From NCBI GenBank assembly GCA_022376925.1, contig JAIOJX010000031.1, positions 141,068,854 to 141,132,853 on the forward strand: a stretch of DNA of 64,000 nt, written 5' to 3'. This document shows, piece after piece, positions 1-11,080 of this stretch (position 1 is the stretch's first letter; each line of letters begins with the position of its first letter). The position numbers and the translations under genes were made by a program. The stretch is from Tragulus kanchil. Its lineage: Eukaryota; Chordata; Mammalia; Artiodactyla; Tragulidae. The notes below the pieces were generated by a model. It had not been told where the DNA came from. It searched no databases and was given only the letters and a program-made list of their open reading frames with translations.

Positions 1-400
1 GTTTTCTTCACTTTCCTCTCTTTTATCCCTGTTGTTTTCCCAGCACATTTAGTACATTATTTTTTGAGATATTGTATTTTTAGATTTTTAAAGTATTTCA
101 AGGCTTTCTATCAGGTTCTTTTTTTTTTTTTTTTTTAATTTCTCTGATGAGATATTCCTGTCTTCTCCTTCACCATAAGCATATTTTTATTTACTTCATT
201 AGGCATGGTTATACTAGCTCCTTTAAAATTCTTTTCTGCTAGTTCCAACATTAGAATCATCTATGAATTGGTATCCATTACAGTTTTTTCTTTTGATACT
301 ATCATGGTTTCCTTGTTTGTTTGTTTTGTGTTTTTTTCCCGGTATGTTTAAAGTTTTTTGTTTTACTTTTAGCGTTAGTACAAAGCCTTCCCAAGGTCAT
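1..400 (-). mobile_element. Old L1 3' UTR remnant (L1M-like), repeated at 1019-1418
   Basis: The sequence follows the order of old mammalian L1 3' UTRs read in reverse (CTAGTTCCAACATTAGAATC, then the T-rich and GATTTTTG parts). It is heavily diverged and has no open frame. 830-1018 looks like another piece of the same kind. The family assignment is from memory. Confidence 0.5.
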
Positions 401-412
401 TTTAGTTCTAAG

Positions 413-626
413 CCAGTAGTTCTAAACCTGGGGTGACTTTGCCTCCAGAAGACATTTTGCCGTGTCTGGAGACGTTTTTGATCATCACATCTGCGGTAGT
501 AATACTGCTTGAATCTAGAGGACACAGACAGAGATGCTGCTAGATATTCTACAATGCAGAGAGAAGCACCTCTGACTTTCACAAAACAGATCTGCTCTAA
601 AAAGTCAGCACTGCTGAGAAACCCTG
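413..626. mobile_element. hAT-Charlie MITE (MER20-like) with 8-bp target duplication
   Basis: An element of about 214 bp has ends CAGTAGTTCTAAACC and GAGAAACCCTG, which are near inverted repeats. The interior (GTGTCTGGAGACGTTTTTGA, GATGCTGCTAGATATTCTAC) matches MER20-type non-autonomous hAT elements. TTCTAAGC at 406-413 and TCCTAAGC at 627-634 form an 8-bp target duplication with one change, which is the hAT hallmark. A second copy lies at 1431-1644 within duplication 1. Confidence 0.7.
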
Positions 627-689
627 TCCTAAGCAAATTCTGTGAATGATGGTAATTATAATGTTAGCTTGCTGAATAGCTAAGGGGTG

Positions 690-829
690 CTAAGTTGGTT
701 CAGTCATATCTGACTCTGTGACTTCATGGACTGCAGCCCACCAGACTCCTCTGTCTATGGAATTCTCCAGCCAAGAATCCTGGAGTGGGTAGTCATTTCC
801 TTCTCCAGGGGATCTCCCTTACCCAGGTA
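690..829 (-). mobile_element. Bov-A2/Bov-tA SINE fragment
   Basis: The sequence GTTGGTTCAGTCATATCTGA, then GCAGCCCACCAGACTCCTCT and GGAATTCTCCAG, is the Bov-A part of ruminant SINEs in reverse orientation. It is truncated at the tRNA end. Confidence 0.8.
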
Positions 830-1704
830 TTTTTATCAAAATAGGAAACATCTAGCTATTTTTCTTTCAAATATTTTTTCTGTTCCTCTCAATCCTTTCC
901 CTGTCTGTGCCTTCAGTTAGATATATGACATGATTTTTGATACTGTACCTTATACTTGAGTTTCTGTTAATGTTTTTCAAATTTTAGTCCCTCTGTTCTT
1001 TAGATAATTTTACCTTCAGTTTTCTTCACTTTCCTCTCTTTTATCCCTGTTGTTTTCCCAGCACATTTAGTACATTATTTTTTGAGATATTGTATTTTTA
1101 GATTTTTAAAGTATTTCAAGGCTTTCTATCAGGTTCTTTTTTTTTTTTTTTTTTAATTTCTCTGATGAGATATTCCTGTCTTCTCCTTCACCATAAGCAT
1201 ATTTTTATTTACTTCATTAGGCATGGTTATACTAGCTCCTTTAAAATTCTTTTCTGCTAGTTCCAACATTAGAATCATCTATGAATTGGTATCCATTACA
1301 GTTTTTTCTTTTGATACTATCATGGTTTCCTTGTTTGTTTGTTTTGTGTTTTTTTCCCGGTATGTTTAAAGTTTTTTGTTTTACTTTTAGCGTTAGTACA
1401 AAGCCTTCCCAAGGTCATTTTAGTTCTAAGCCAGTAGTTCTAAACCTGGGGTGACTTTGCCTCCAGAAGACATTTTGCCGTGTCTGGAGACGTTTTTGAT
1501 CATCACATCTGCGGTAGTAATACTGCTTGAATCTAGAGGACACAGACAGAGATGCTGCTAGATATTCTACAATGCAGAGAGAAGCACCTCTGACTTTCAC
1601 AAAACAGATCTGCTCTAAAAAGTCAGCACTGCTGAGAAACCCTGTCCTAAGCAAATTCTGTGAATGATGGTAATTATAATGTTAGCTTGCTGAATAGCTA
1701 AGGG

Positions 1705-1832
1705 GTGCTAAGTTGGTTCAGTCATATCTGACTCTGAGACCCCATGGACTGTAGCCCACCAGGCTTCTCTGTCCATGGGATTTTTCAGACAAGAAGACTG
1801 GAGTGGGTCACCATGCTAAGGGGAATCCCTTG
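1705..1832 (-). mobile_element. Bov-A2/Bov-tA SINE fragment, repeated at 2827-2954
   Basis: It has the same Bov-A signature (ATGGACTGTAGCCCACCAGG) but a different body from the element at 690-829. It is truncated after GGAGTGGGTCACCATGC. Confidence 0.75.
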
Positions 1833-2257
1833 TGAAATCAGGAAATCAGTTTTCTTTCATTATTTATTCTTTCAGGGATAACCAATTCTATGTTAATACT
1901 GTTTTCCAAAACCACATGGATAAATGTAATTTAACTTGTCTTACCAAATCAAGTATCTCCATGGATTTTCTTTTTTTCTTCGTTTTTTTTTTCTTTGATT
2001 GCCAAAGGGTACTTTTGAGAGCTCAAAATCATATTAGTATAACTATCCCTTTTACCTGTCTTAATTGAATTTCTTTGAACTTTGCATTTTACAACTAAAT
2101 ATAATTCATTAAGTCAGAAAATACATGAAATATAAGGTTGGCTTATGTATAATTGACTGCGTTTTTCTTGGTTTGCTGGAAAGATCTGAATGCCCCTACC
2201 CCCTCCTGTTTTAAACTCTATAGCTGTATTTCTTTCTGTATACTTTTCCCATATCTT

Positions 2258-2592
2258 TTTTTTTTTTTTAAAGATTTATTTATTTATTTATTTTTGGGCG
2301 GGGGTCGGGTTGGGGAGGGAGGGGAGCAGGTGGGCCACTTCTATTGGTCTTTCTTATCTCTATGTTCATCCGTCTTTGTTCTTTGGCTCCTGTGGGCCTC
2401 CCATCGCGGTGGCGTCTGTTGTCGCAGAGCACCGGCTCTGGCCGCATGCGCTCGAGAGCTCCAGCTCGGTAATTGGACACATCAGTCCAGCCGCTCCGCG
2501 GCACGTGGGATCTTCCCAGGCCAGGGCTCGAACCGGTGCCCCTTGCACTGCAAGGCGGTGTCCTTACCCACTGGACCACCAGGGGAAGCCCC
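2258..2592 (-). mobile_element. tRNA-derived SINE (CHR/Bov-tA-like, called SINE-a here)
   Basis: A full-length element is flanked by a 12-bp target duplication, TTCCCATATCTT, at 2246-2257 and 2593-2604. In sense orientation it starts GGGGCTTCCCCTGGTGGTCC, has an RNA polymerase III B-box-like GGTTCGAGCCC and ends in an A/T-rich tail seen here as TTTATTTATTTA. It is GC-rich inside and little diverged from the other copies, so it is young. The open frames across it are fortuitous. Confidence 0.88.
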
Positions 2593-3379
2593 TTCCCATA
2601 TCTTAATTTGTTTTGAAATGTAAATGATCTTGGGTTCTACAGTAGCATTTCAGAAGAAAAGAAAAAGCTACCATTTCTATTTTTCTTGTAATGGAATTAT
2701 GTGTAACCTGATGAGGAATTTGTCTTTAGTAGTAGGTATCTTCAAAAAACATTTATAATTGTATTTTATTTAATTAGTGATGTAAAATTAAAATAATCTA
2801 AATTACTTACATGAATCTGTCAAAAACATTATAATTGGTTCAGTCATATCTGACTCTGAGACCCCATGGACTGTAGCCCACCAGGCTTCTCTGTCCATGG
2901 GATTTTTCAGACAAGAAGACTGGAGTGGGTCACCATGCTAAGGGGAATCCCTTGTGAAATCAGGAAATCAGTTTTCTTTCATTATTTATTCTTTCAGGGA
3001 TAACCAATTCTATGTTAATACTGTTTTCCAAAACCACATGGATAAATGTAATTTAACTTGTCTTACCAAATCAAGTATCTCCATGGATTTTCTTTTTTTC
3101 TTCGTTTTTTTTTTCTTTGATTGCCAAAGGGTACTTTTGAGAGCTCAAAATCATATTAGTATAACTATCCCTTTTACCTGTCTTAATTGAATTTCTTTGA
3201 ACTTTGCATTTTACAACTAAATATAATTCATTAAGTCAGAAAATACATGAAATATAAGGTTGGCTTATGTATAATTGACTGCGTTTTTCTTGGTTTGCTG
3301 GAAAGATCTGAATGCCCCTACCCCCTCCTGTTTTAAACTCTATAGCTGTATTTCTTTCTGTATACTTTTCCCATATCTT

Positions 3380-3714
3380 TTTTTTTTTTTTAAAGATTTA
3401 TTTATTTATTTATTTTTGGGCGGGGGTCGGGTTGGGGAGGGAGGGGAGCAGGTGGGCCACTTCTATTGGTCTTTCTTATCTCTATGTTCATCCGTCTTTG
3501 TTCTTTGGCTCCTGTGGGCCTCCCATCGCGGTGGCGTCTGTTGTCGCAGAGCACCGGCTCTGGCCGCATGCGCTCCAGAGCTCCAGCTCGGTAATTGGAC
3601 ACATCAGTCCAGCCGCTCCGCGGCACGTGGGATCTTCCCAGGCCAGGGCTCGAACCGGTGCCCCTTGCACTGCAAGGCGGTGTCCTTACCCACTGGACCA
3701 CCAGGGGAAGCCCC
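3380..3714 (-). mobile_element. SINE-a, duplicate of 2258-2592
   Basis: It is the same insertion with the same target duplication, carried in duplication 2, and so not an independent insertion. Confidence 0.88.
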
Positions 3715-3801
3715 TTCCCATATCTTAATTTGTTTTGAAATGTAAATGATCTTGGGTTCTACAGTAGCATTTCAGAAGAAAAGAAAAAGCTACCATTTCT
3801 A

Positions 3802-5892
3802 TTTTTCTTGTAATGGAATTATGTGTAACCTGATGAGGAATTTGTCTTTAGTAGTAGGTATCTTCAAAAAACATTTATAATTGTATTTTATTTAATTAGT
3901 GATGTAAAATTAAAATAATCTAAATTACTTACATGAATCTCTTGGGAATCACTTGTTAGGCAAACTCTGATCTTATAGATCAGTGGCTGTTATTGTCGTT
4001 GTTATTGGCTCTCAGAGCAGTGACAAGCAAGGCAAAGAATACTTCTTTTAAAGCTGGGTTTTCATAAACCCTGAATAGAAGATAATTATGAATGATACCA
4101 GCTTTTATTACATAATGTACCAATTATACTTTTTTGCCAACAAAATAAAGCCTGCAAATAGACTTTAAAAAGCAAAGTTGGCTAAATGAGAATTAATTTC
4201 CATTTATTTAAATAGGTCTTTATCTATATTTCATGTCATCAACATGCCATTTCTTGAGAGAGAAAAAATAGTCATAATGTCTGATTTAGTTCCTTATGTT
4301 TTTCTTGTCCAATTACCTTTATTTGTAGGACAAAATTATTTCCAGCATTAAACAGTTTCTTTTGGAAGCAATTTAACAGTTGATGAGATTAGGAAAGAAT
4401 TCATCCTATTCAACTGATTGTGACAGTCGGCTTCTGAAAAGTACCTTTGACTAAAATTGCAGCAGTCTTCAACTTGTTATAGGGTTTTTCATCTCTGCTT
4501 TACAGGTCTAAATATTAAAAACCTCTAACATATCTAATTTGACATTATGTTCAGGTTCTTAAATCTGTTGTGATGAAGCATATTAGTGTTTCCCCTAAAT
4601 TTATGTTTTTTTCTAGTCTAGTCTATGTTGTCTTTTTTAGTTTTGGAGGGTTGGGAAGGTAATGCTAGTTTTATTTTTTAGATTATGTGGTACATTCACA
4701 TTTGCACAGAATTTTCAAAGGGTGTGAGACCTTCTCCTCCTAACATTGCCCCCCAACTACCCAATTTTCTTCTGTATCCTTCTCTATTACTTCATTTCTT
4801 TGTTGTTCAGTGTTTGCATATTTTATGTACGTTTTTGTACTTTCTTTTTCTTGTAATGGAATTATGTGTAACCTGATGAGGAATTTGTCTTTAGTAGTAG
4901 GTATCTTCAAAAAACATTTATAATTGTATTTTATTTAATTAGTGATGTAAAATTAAAATAATCTAAATTACTTACATGAATCTCTTGGGAATCACTTGTT
5001 AGGCAAACTCTGATCTTATAGATCAGTGGCTGTTATTGTCGTTGTTATTGGCTCTCAGAGCAGTGACAAGCAAGGCAAAGAATACTTCTTTTAAAGCTGG
5101 GTTTTCATAAACCCTGAATAGAAGATAATTATGAATGATACCAGCTTTTATTACATAATGTACCAATTATACTTTTTTGCCAACAAAATAAAGCCTGCAA
5201 ATAGACTTTAAAAAGCAAAGTTGGCTAAATGAGAATTAATTTCCATTTATTTAAATAGGTCTTTATCTATATTTCATGTCATCAACATGCCATTTCTTGA
5301 GAGAGAAAAAATAGTCATAATGTCTGATTTAGTTCCTTATGTTTTTCTTGTCCAATTACCTTTATTTGTAGGACAAAATTATTTCCAGCATTAAACAGTT
5401 TCTTTTGGAAGCAATTTAACAGTTGATGAGATTAGGAAAGAATTCATCCTATTCAACTGATTGTGACAGTCGGCTTCTGAAAAGTACCTTTGACTAAAAT
5501 TGCAGCAGTCTTCAACTTGTTATAGGGTTTTTCATCTCTGCTTTACAGGTCTAAATATTAAAAACCTCTAACATATCTAATTTGACATTATGTTCAGGTT
5601 CTTAAATCTGTTGTGATGAAGCATATTAGTGTTTCCCCTAAATTTATGTTTTTTTCTAGTCTAGTCTATGTTGTCTTTTTTAGTTTTGGAGGGTTGGGAA
5701 GGTAATGCTAGTTTTATTTTTTAGATTATGTGGTACATTCACATTTGCACAGAATTTTCAAAGGGTGTGAGACCTTCTCCTCCTAACATTGCCCCCCAAC
5801 TACCCAATTTTCTTCTGTATCCTTCTCTATTACTTCATTTCTTTGTTGTTCAGTGTTTGCATATTTTATGTACGTTTTTGTACTTTCTTTTT
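3802..5892. repeat. Direct duplication 3: 3802-4849 repeated at 4845-5892
   Basis: The copies are 1048 bp at offset 1043 and abut with a few shared bases. The first part (TAATGGAATTATGTGTAACC onward) also occurs at about 2690, giving three copies. Apart from the repeat itself, this AT-rich stretch shows no gene or recognisable transposon. Confidence 0.95.
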
Positions 5893-6345
5893 ATGATAGT
5901 AACAAATAGTAGTGAATTTTAATTGACATATGACACACTGCGCATAGTATAAATGTATAGTTTGATGTGCTTTAACGCATGTTTAGACCCATGAGATCTT
6001 CACCACAGTCAAGATAACGAGCATGTCCATCGTCCCAAGGTGTGCCGCATGTCTTCCTCCTACCTCGGCCTGTCCTCTCCACCGACGTCCATGCAACCAT
6101 TGATCTTTTTTCTGTCAGTCTGCATTCGTCAGATTTCCGAGAGTGTTATGTAGATGGAGAACTCAGGACGTATGTACTCTTTTTTTTTTTTTTTTTTGGT
6201 CTGACTTATTTCACTCAGTGCAATTATTTATTGACTCATCCATGTATGCTTTTCTGTTGTTGAGAAGTATTCCATTCTATGGTATGAAATACTATCCATT
6301 TATATATGTTTGTCTGTGCCCCTCATTTTTGCTAATGTTTGTTCT
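5893..6345 (-). mobile_element. Old L1 3' region, repeated at 7088-7471
   Basis: The order TTAATTGACATATGACACA, ATCTTCACCACAGTCAAGAT, GACTTATTTCACTCAG and GTATTCCATTCTATGG follows the 3' UTR of old L1 elements in reverse. There is no coding capacity. Confidence 0.6.
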
Positions 6346-7089
6346 TTGACCTAGGTTCCTGACACAGAGCTCCCGAAGCTCTTGTGATTTCCCAAGTGGT
6401 AGGAGTGTCTGACACAGAGCTTCCAAAATCCTTTGGGATTTCCTGGGTGCTAGAAGGGCCTTTCGTTCTCATGAGGTGACCCTTAGTGGGCTCCTGCATG
6501 GAGGACTGGTCACTGTGGAGACCAAGCTGCGATGAGAACTTTCAGCTTTGCCCCCATCTTCTGAAGAGGGAAGATAAGCCAACAATTGAGTCAATAATCA
6601 AGTGTGCTCATCTGGTAAAATCTCTGCAAGTGTTAATCACTCACATGTGTCTGACTCTTTGTGACACGACACCATAGACTGTTGCTTGCCAGATTCCTTT
6701 GTCTGTGGAATTCTCCAGGCAAGAATACGCGAGTGGGTTGCCATTCCCTTCTCAGTGGGATCTTCCCAACCCAGGGATCGAACCTGGGTCTCCTGCATTG
6801 CAGGTGGACTTTTTACTCTCTGGATCACCAGGAAGCCTGAAGTTTCTCCAAGCATCCCCAGAGTATGGGGTTCAAGAGCTTGCAGGTTATTGAACTCCTG
6901 GGGGTCTGGGAGAGTGCCGTGGTGGCTTTGTGCCTCTCCCCTGTTTTCTGCCCGGTATATCTCTTCATCTAGCTGTCGTTCTGCGTCATTTGTCATATCC
7001 TTTATAACAAGCTGGTAAATGTGTTTTCCTGAGTTCTGTGAGCCACTCTAGTAAATTGTTAAACTCAAGAGGGAGTCATGGGAACCCTG
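6346..7089. repeat. Ancient LTR-like repeat interrupted by a SINE, repeated at 7472-8345
   Basis: The segments GTGACCCTTAGTGGGCTCCT, ATATCCTTTATAACAAGCTG, GAGTTCTGTGAGCCACTCTA and, in the longer second copy, GGACTGAGCCCTTAACTTGT belong to a common mammalian interspersed repeat that I recall as LTR-like. The family is not certain. It has no gene content. A Bov-A2 SINE splits it at 6640-6835. Confidence 0.45.
6640..6835 (-). mobile_element. Bov-tA SINE
   Basis: A near full-length ruminant SINE in reverse: TCACATGTGTCTGACTCTTT, CAAGAATACGCGAGTGGG, CCCAGGGATCGAACCTGGGT (tRNA B-box region) and a GATCACCAGGAAGCC end. It lies inside the LTR-like repeat. Confidence 0.85.
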
Positions 7090-7765
7090 TATAGTTTGAT
7101 GTGCTTTAACGCATGTTTAGACCTATCACCACAGTCAAGATAACGAGCATGTCCATCGTCCCAAGGTGTGCCGCATGTCTTCCTCCTACCTCGGCCTGTC
7201 CTCTCCACCGACGTCCATGCAACCATTGATCTTTTTTCTGTCAGTCTGCATTCGTCAGATTTCCGAGAGTGTTATGTAGATGGAGAACTCAGGACGTATG
7301 TACTCTTTTTTTTTTTTTTTTTTGGTCTGACTTATTTCACTCAGTGCAATTATTTATTGACTCATCCATGTATGCTTTTCTGTTGTTGAGAAGTATTCCA
7401 TTCTATGGTATGAAATACTATCCATTTATATATGTTTGTCTGTGCCCCTCATTTTTGCTAATGTTTGTTCTTTGACCTAGGTTCCTGACACAGAGCTCCC
7501 GAAGCTCTTGTGATTTCCCAAGTGGTAGGAGTGTCTGACACAGAGCTTCCAAAATCCTTTGGGATTTCCTGGGTGCTAGAAGGGCCTTTCGTTCTCATGA
7601 GGTGACCCTTAGTGGGCTCCTGCATGGAGGACTGGTCACTGTGGAGACCAAGCTGCGATGAGAACTTTCAGCTTTGCCCCCATCTTCTGAAGAGGGAAGA
7701 TAAGCCAACAATTGAGTCAATAATCAAGTGTGCTCATCTGGTAAAATCTCTGCAAGTGTTAATCA

Positions 7766-7961
7766 CTCACATGTGTCTGACTCTTTGTGACACGACACCA
7801 TAGACTGTTGCTTGCCAGATTCCTTTGTCTGTGGAATTCTCCAGGCAAGAATACGCGAGTGGGTTGCCATTCCCTTCTCAGTGGGATCTTCCCAACCCAG
7901 GGATCGAACCTGGGTCTCCTGCATTGCAGGTGGACTTTTTACTCTCTGGATCACCAGGAAG
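7766..7961 (-). mobile_element. Bov-tA SINE, duplicate of 6640-6835
   Basis: It is identical and is carried in duplication 4. Confidence 0.85.
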
Positions 7962-8439
7962 CCTGAAGTTTCTCCAAGCATCCCCAGAGTATGGGGTTCA
8001 AGAGCTTGCAGGTTATTGAACTCCTGGGGGTCTGGGAGAGTGCCGTGGTGGCTTTGTGCCTCTCCCCTGTTTTCTGCCCGGTATATCTCTTCATCTAGCT
8101 GTCGTTCTGCGTCATTTGTCATATCCTTTATAACAAGCTGGTAAATGTGTTTTCCTGAGTTCTGTGAGCCACTCTAGTAAATTGTTAAACTCAAGAGGGA
8201 GTCATGGGAACCCTGATTTATAGCTGGTTGGTCAGTGTTACTGGGGACAGCCTGTCACTTGCAATTTGTGTCAAAATTAGAGGCAGTCTTCTCGGACTGA
8301 GCCCTTAACTTGTGGGATTTGCCACTGACCCCACCAGGTAAGCAGTGTCAGAACCAAACTGGACTGCATGTAAAACAGTACAGCCTTTTCGGAAAGATGG
8401 TCTGGCAGGTTGCTGTTGTTTTCGTTTTGTTTTTAAAGT

Positions 8440-8640
8440 TAAACAATCACCCATGATGGTATCAGCCATTCCACACCTGGGTATTTATGAGAAATGAATG
8501 TCCGTGTCTATATATGTGAATTTTCACAGCAACATTAGTTGTAATAGCCACAAACTAGAAACCAATCAAATACCCATCAACGAGTGACTGAAGGAACGAA
8601 CTGGTATATGCTTATGCCTACAGGGAAACCTAAGCGTCTT
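8440..8640 (+). mobile_element. Old L1 3' fragment, sense orientation
   Basis: CATTCCACACCTGGGTATTT, AACATTAGTTGTAATAGCCA and CCAATCAAATACCCATCAAC follow the end of L1 ORF2 and its 3' UTR in sense orientation. It is diverged and carries stops. Confidence 0.65.
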
Positions 8641-8880
8641 TTCCTTTGCTCTCACACTCCCAACAGTTTTGACACTTCTGGCCACCAAATGTGAGGAGTT
8701 TTCCCACACTAAGCCTTCATTTCTCTGGTATAGACCTCCAGGTGCTCAGCTACTGGTCATATGGTGTTTGTGTGTTTCTTAAGAAACTGCCACACTTCTC
8801 CAGCATGGCTGTACCTTTCCCATTACCATCAACAATCTACGAGTGATCCAGGTTTTCACGAGCATTTGGTGTTTGTCACT

Positions 8881-9143
8881 ATTTTTTTTTTTAAATTTTG
8901 GCCTCTTTTATTGGTTTTTCATTTATTTATTTTCATTTTTGGCCTGTGTGGGCCTCGCATTGCAGTGGCCTTCTTGTTGCAGAGCACCCGCTCTGGGCAT
9001 GTGCTCTCCAGAGCACTGGCTCACAATTGGACACACCCATCCAGCCACTCCGCGGCATGTGGGATCTTCCTGAGCCAGGGATCGGACCGGTGTCCCTTGC
9101 ACTGCAAGGCAGACTCTTTACCCACTGGACCACCAGGGAAGCC
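8881..9143 (-). mobile_element. SINE-a, older copy
   Basis: It lies between TGTCACT at 8874-8880 and TGTCACT at 9144-9150. It is more diverged than the neighbouring copies (for example CACCCGCTCTGGGCATGTGC). Its 5' end is the donor of the hybrid SINE end at 9430-9503. Confidence 0.82.
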
Positions 9144-9863
9144 TGTCACTGTTTTTTATTGTAGCCATTCTGGGATGTGTGTAATCACATCTCATTGTGG
9201 TTTTTTTTTTGAGGGGGGGACGGGTTGGGGAGGAGGGTAGCGGGCGGGCCACTTCTATTGGTCTTTCATTTGTCTATTTTCATCCATCTTTGTTCTTTGG
9301 CCCGTGGGGGCCTCCCATTGCAGTGGCCTCTGTTGTCACAGAGCACTGGCTCTGGGCTCATGTGCTCCAGAGCTCCGGCTCAGTAATTGGACACATCAGT
9401 CCAGCGGCTCCGTGGCACGTGGGATCTACCCAGGCCAGGGATCGAACCGGTGTCCCTTGCACTGCAAGGCAGACTCTTTACCCACTGGACCACCAGGGAA
9501 GCCTGTCACTGTTTTTTATTGTAGCCATTCTGGGATGTGTGTAATCACATCTCATTGTGGTTTTTTTTTTGAGGGGGGGACGGGTTGGGGAGGAGGGTAG
9601 CGGGCGGGCCACTTCTATTGGTCTTTCATTTGTCTATTTTCATCCATCTTTGTTCTTTGGCCCGTGGGGGCCTCCCATTGCAGTGGCCTCTGTTGTCACA
9701 GAGCACTGGCTCTGGGCTCATGTGCTCCAGAGCTCCGGCTCAGTAATTGGACACATCAGTCCAGCGGCTCCGTGGCACGTGGGATCTACCCAGGCCAGGG
9801 ATCGAACCGGTGCCCCTTGCACTGCAAGGCGGTGTCCTTACCCACTGGACCACCAGGGAAGCC
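9144..9863. repeat. 360-bp tandem unit made of L1 spacer plus SINE
   Basis: 9144-9503 is repeated as 9504-9863 (offset 360). Each unit is 60 bp of minus-strand L1 plus a SINE. The first unit's SINE ends like the neighbouring SINE at 8881-9143 (GTGTCCCTTGC, then AGACTC), whereas the last one has GTGCCCCTTGC and GGTGTCC. The middle SINE is therefore a hybrid of its two neighbours. Confidence 0.9.
9204..9503 (-). mobile_element. Hybrid SINE-a
   Basis: It begins after the target sequence CTCATTGTGGTTT like the downstream SINE and ends in GTGTCCCTTGC, AGACTC and AGCCTGTCACTG like the upstream SINE. The crossover lies in the shared stretch around 9425-9450. Confidence 0.82.
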
Positions 9864-9864
9864 C
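9564..9864 (-). mobile_element. SINE-a
   Basis: The right end retains the target duplication CTCATTGTGGTTTT at 9865-9878, pairing with 9191-9204. It was the original insertion before the 360-bp duplication. Confidence 0.82.
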
Positions 9865-10259
9865 CTCATTGTGGTTTTAATTGCATTGCCTTGGTACTCA
9901 TGTTGAATATCTACTTTCCTGTACCAATTTCCATCTCCGTATCTTCTTTGGTGAATTGTGTTTTCATTTATTTTGCACGTGTTTTCATTGGATTATTTGC
10001 CTTTTCACTGTTGAATTTTGAGAATTTGTTATGTACTCTAGATACCAGTCCATTGTTGGATATGTTGTCTGCAGGTATTTCCTCCCTCAGTCTGTGGCTT
10101 CTCTCTTCATCCTCTTAGTAGACCCTTTTACAAAGCAAAAGATTTTGATTTTTGTCAAGTCCAGTGCTTCTGCCTGTTTTTGTATTTCCTCCCTGTTCCT
10201 GCTTCTTCTCTTGCTCTCTGCCTTTGATGACTTTGCTCAGTGGTATGCTAATATTCCAT

Positions 10260-10760
10260 TCTCTTTATCTTTTATATAAAGAGGTTTCTGTTTTTCCTTT
10301 TTTCGTCAGTGTGTTTGTAATTGCTTATTGAAGCATTTGTATCATGATTGCTTTACAGATATTTGTCAGATGATCGTCTGTCATCTCAATGTCAGCTTTT
10401 ATTGACTGTTTTAAATTTCTTCTTGGCATCTTCCTTTCCTGGTTCTTGGTATATTGAATAATTTTTATTTGAAATTTTGACAGTTGGGTATTATATTCGT
10501 GATGCTAGATCATATTTAAACTGTGCTGTTTTGCTGCTTCAGAGTGTGTGTGTTTCCTCATTGTTGTCAGGTGGAGGCAGAAGTCCAGATTCCCCACTTG
10601 GCCTTTGTTGGGGTGGACGGGGTCACTGGTTTTGGCTGCAGTACAGTGATCATAAGTTTGTCTTACTAGGATTTGTCTTTTCTCATTCTTTGTCTGATGG
10701 GAGTTTCTTTTGTCTGTGCCTGTTGGCATTTTCAGGTTGTTGGCTTCTTCACCTCTAAAG
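10260..10760 (-). mobile_element. Old L1 3' UTR (L1M-like)
   Basis: CCTGGTTCTTGGTATATTGA, TTGACAGTTGGGTATTATAT and CAGGTGGAGGCAGAAGTCCA follow the 3' UTR of old L1 subfamilies in reverse orientation. 10760-11060 shows nothing further that I can name. Confidence 0.55.
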
Positions 10761-11080
10761 TCTGCAATGTATGAGGCAATAAGAACACCCAGAGAAATCT
10801 CATGTCATTCCTTAGGTCTGTGCTGCCTCCTTGATCTGCCTTCTCTTCTTCACCTTTCATAGTCTTCTTAGCTTTGTTTTATATGTTTAATTGTACTTAT
10901 CCAGAGAAGTAGAAAAAGGTCTATCTACTTATCTTCCCAGAAGAGTAAATGACACCTTTTGAAAAAAAAGCTACCAGTAGAATTTAGGGATTATTTCATA
11001 TTAGTACATAAATTGCATGTTTAATCTTTTGCTTGAATTGTTGCATTGTACTTCATTTTGCAAATGTATCATAATTTTTT

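Larger units (their letters stand above)
1..1736. repeat. Direct duplication 1: 1-718 repeated at 1019-1736
   Basis: The copies are identical over about 718 bp at offset 1018, including an 18-T run. They diverge inside a Bov-A2 SINE at 718/1736, so the two copies continue into different SINE sequences. 719-1018 is not repeated. Confidence 0.95.
1713..3940. repeat. Direct duplication 2: 1713-2818 repeated at 2835-3940
   Basis: The copies are 1106 bp long at offset 1122, with one substitution noticed (2454 G, 3576 C). A 16-bp unmatched stretch (2819-2834) joins them. A SINE with target-site duplication is carried in both. Confidence 0.95.
5954..8215. repeat. Direct duplication 4: 5954-7089 repeated at 7088-8215
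   Basis: The copies are about 1.13 kb and directly abutting. The second copy lacks 8 bp near 7130 that the first has (CCATGAGATCTTCACC against CCTATCACC). Both copies contain the same Bov-A2 SINE. Confidence 0.95.
8660..10250 (-). mobile_element. Old L1 3' region split by SINEs
   Basis: The parts 8660-8873, 9144-9190 and 9878-10250 read as one reverse-oriented L1 (AGCTACTGGTCATATGG, CATCTCATTGTGGTTTTAAT, CCATTGTTGGATATGTTG), broken by SINE insertions. It is heavily decayed. Confidence 0.65.

Noticed and set aside
2153..2623. Open frames of 99-156 codons over 2153-2623 and the many similar ones at about 9200, 11000, 17000, 23200, 28300, 39400 and 46600
   Set aside because: They all lie in SINE-a copies; the recurring protein words come from the SINE sequence, not from genes.
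6637..6996. Minus-strand frame of 119 codons, repeated at 7763-8122
   Set aside because: It runs through a Bov-tA SINE and LTR-like repeat, and the duplication explains its recurrence.
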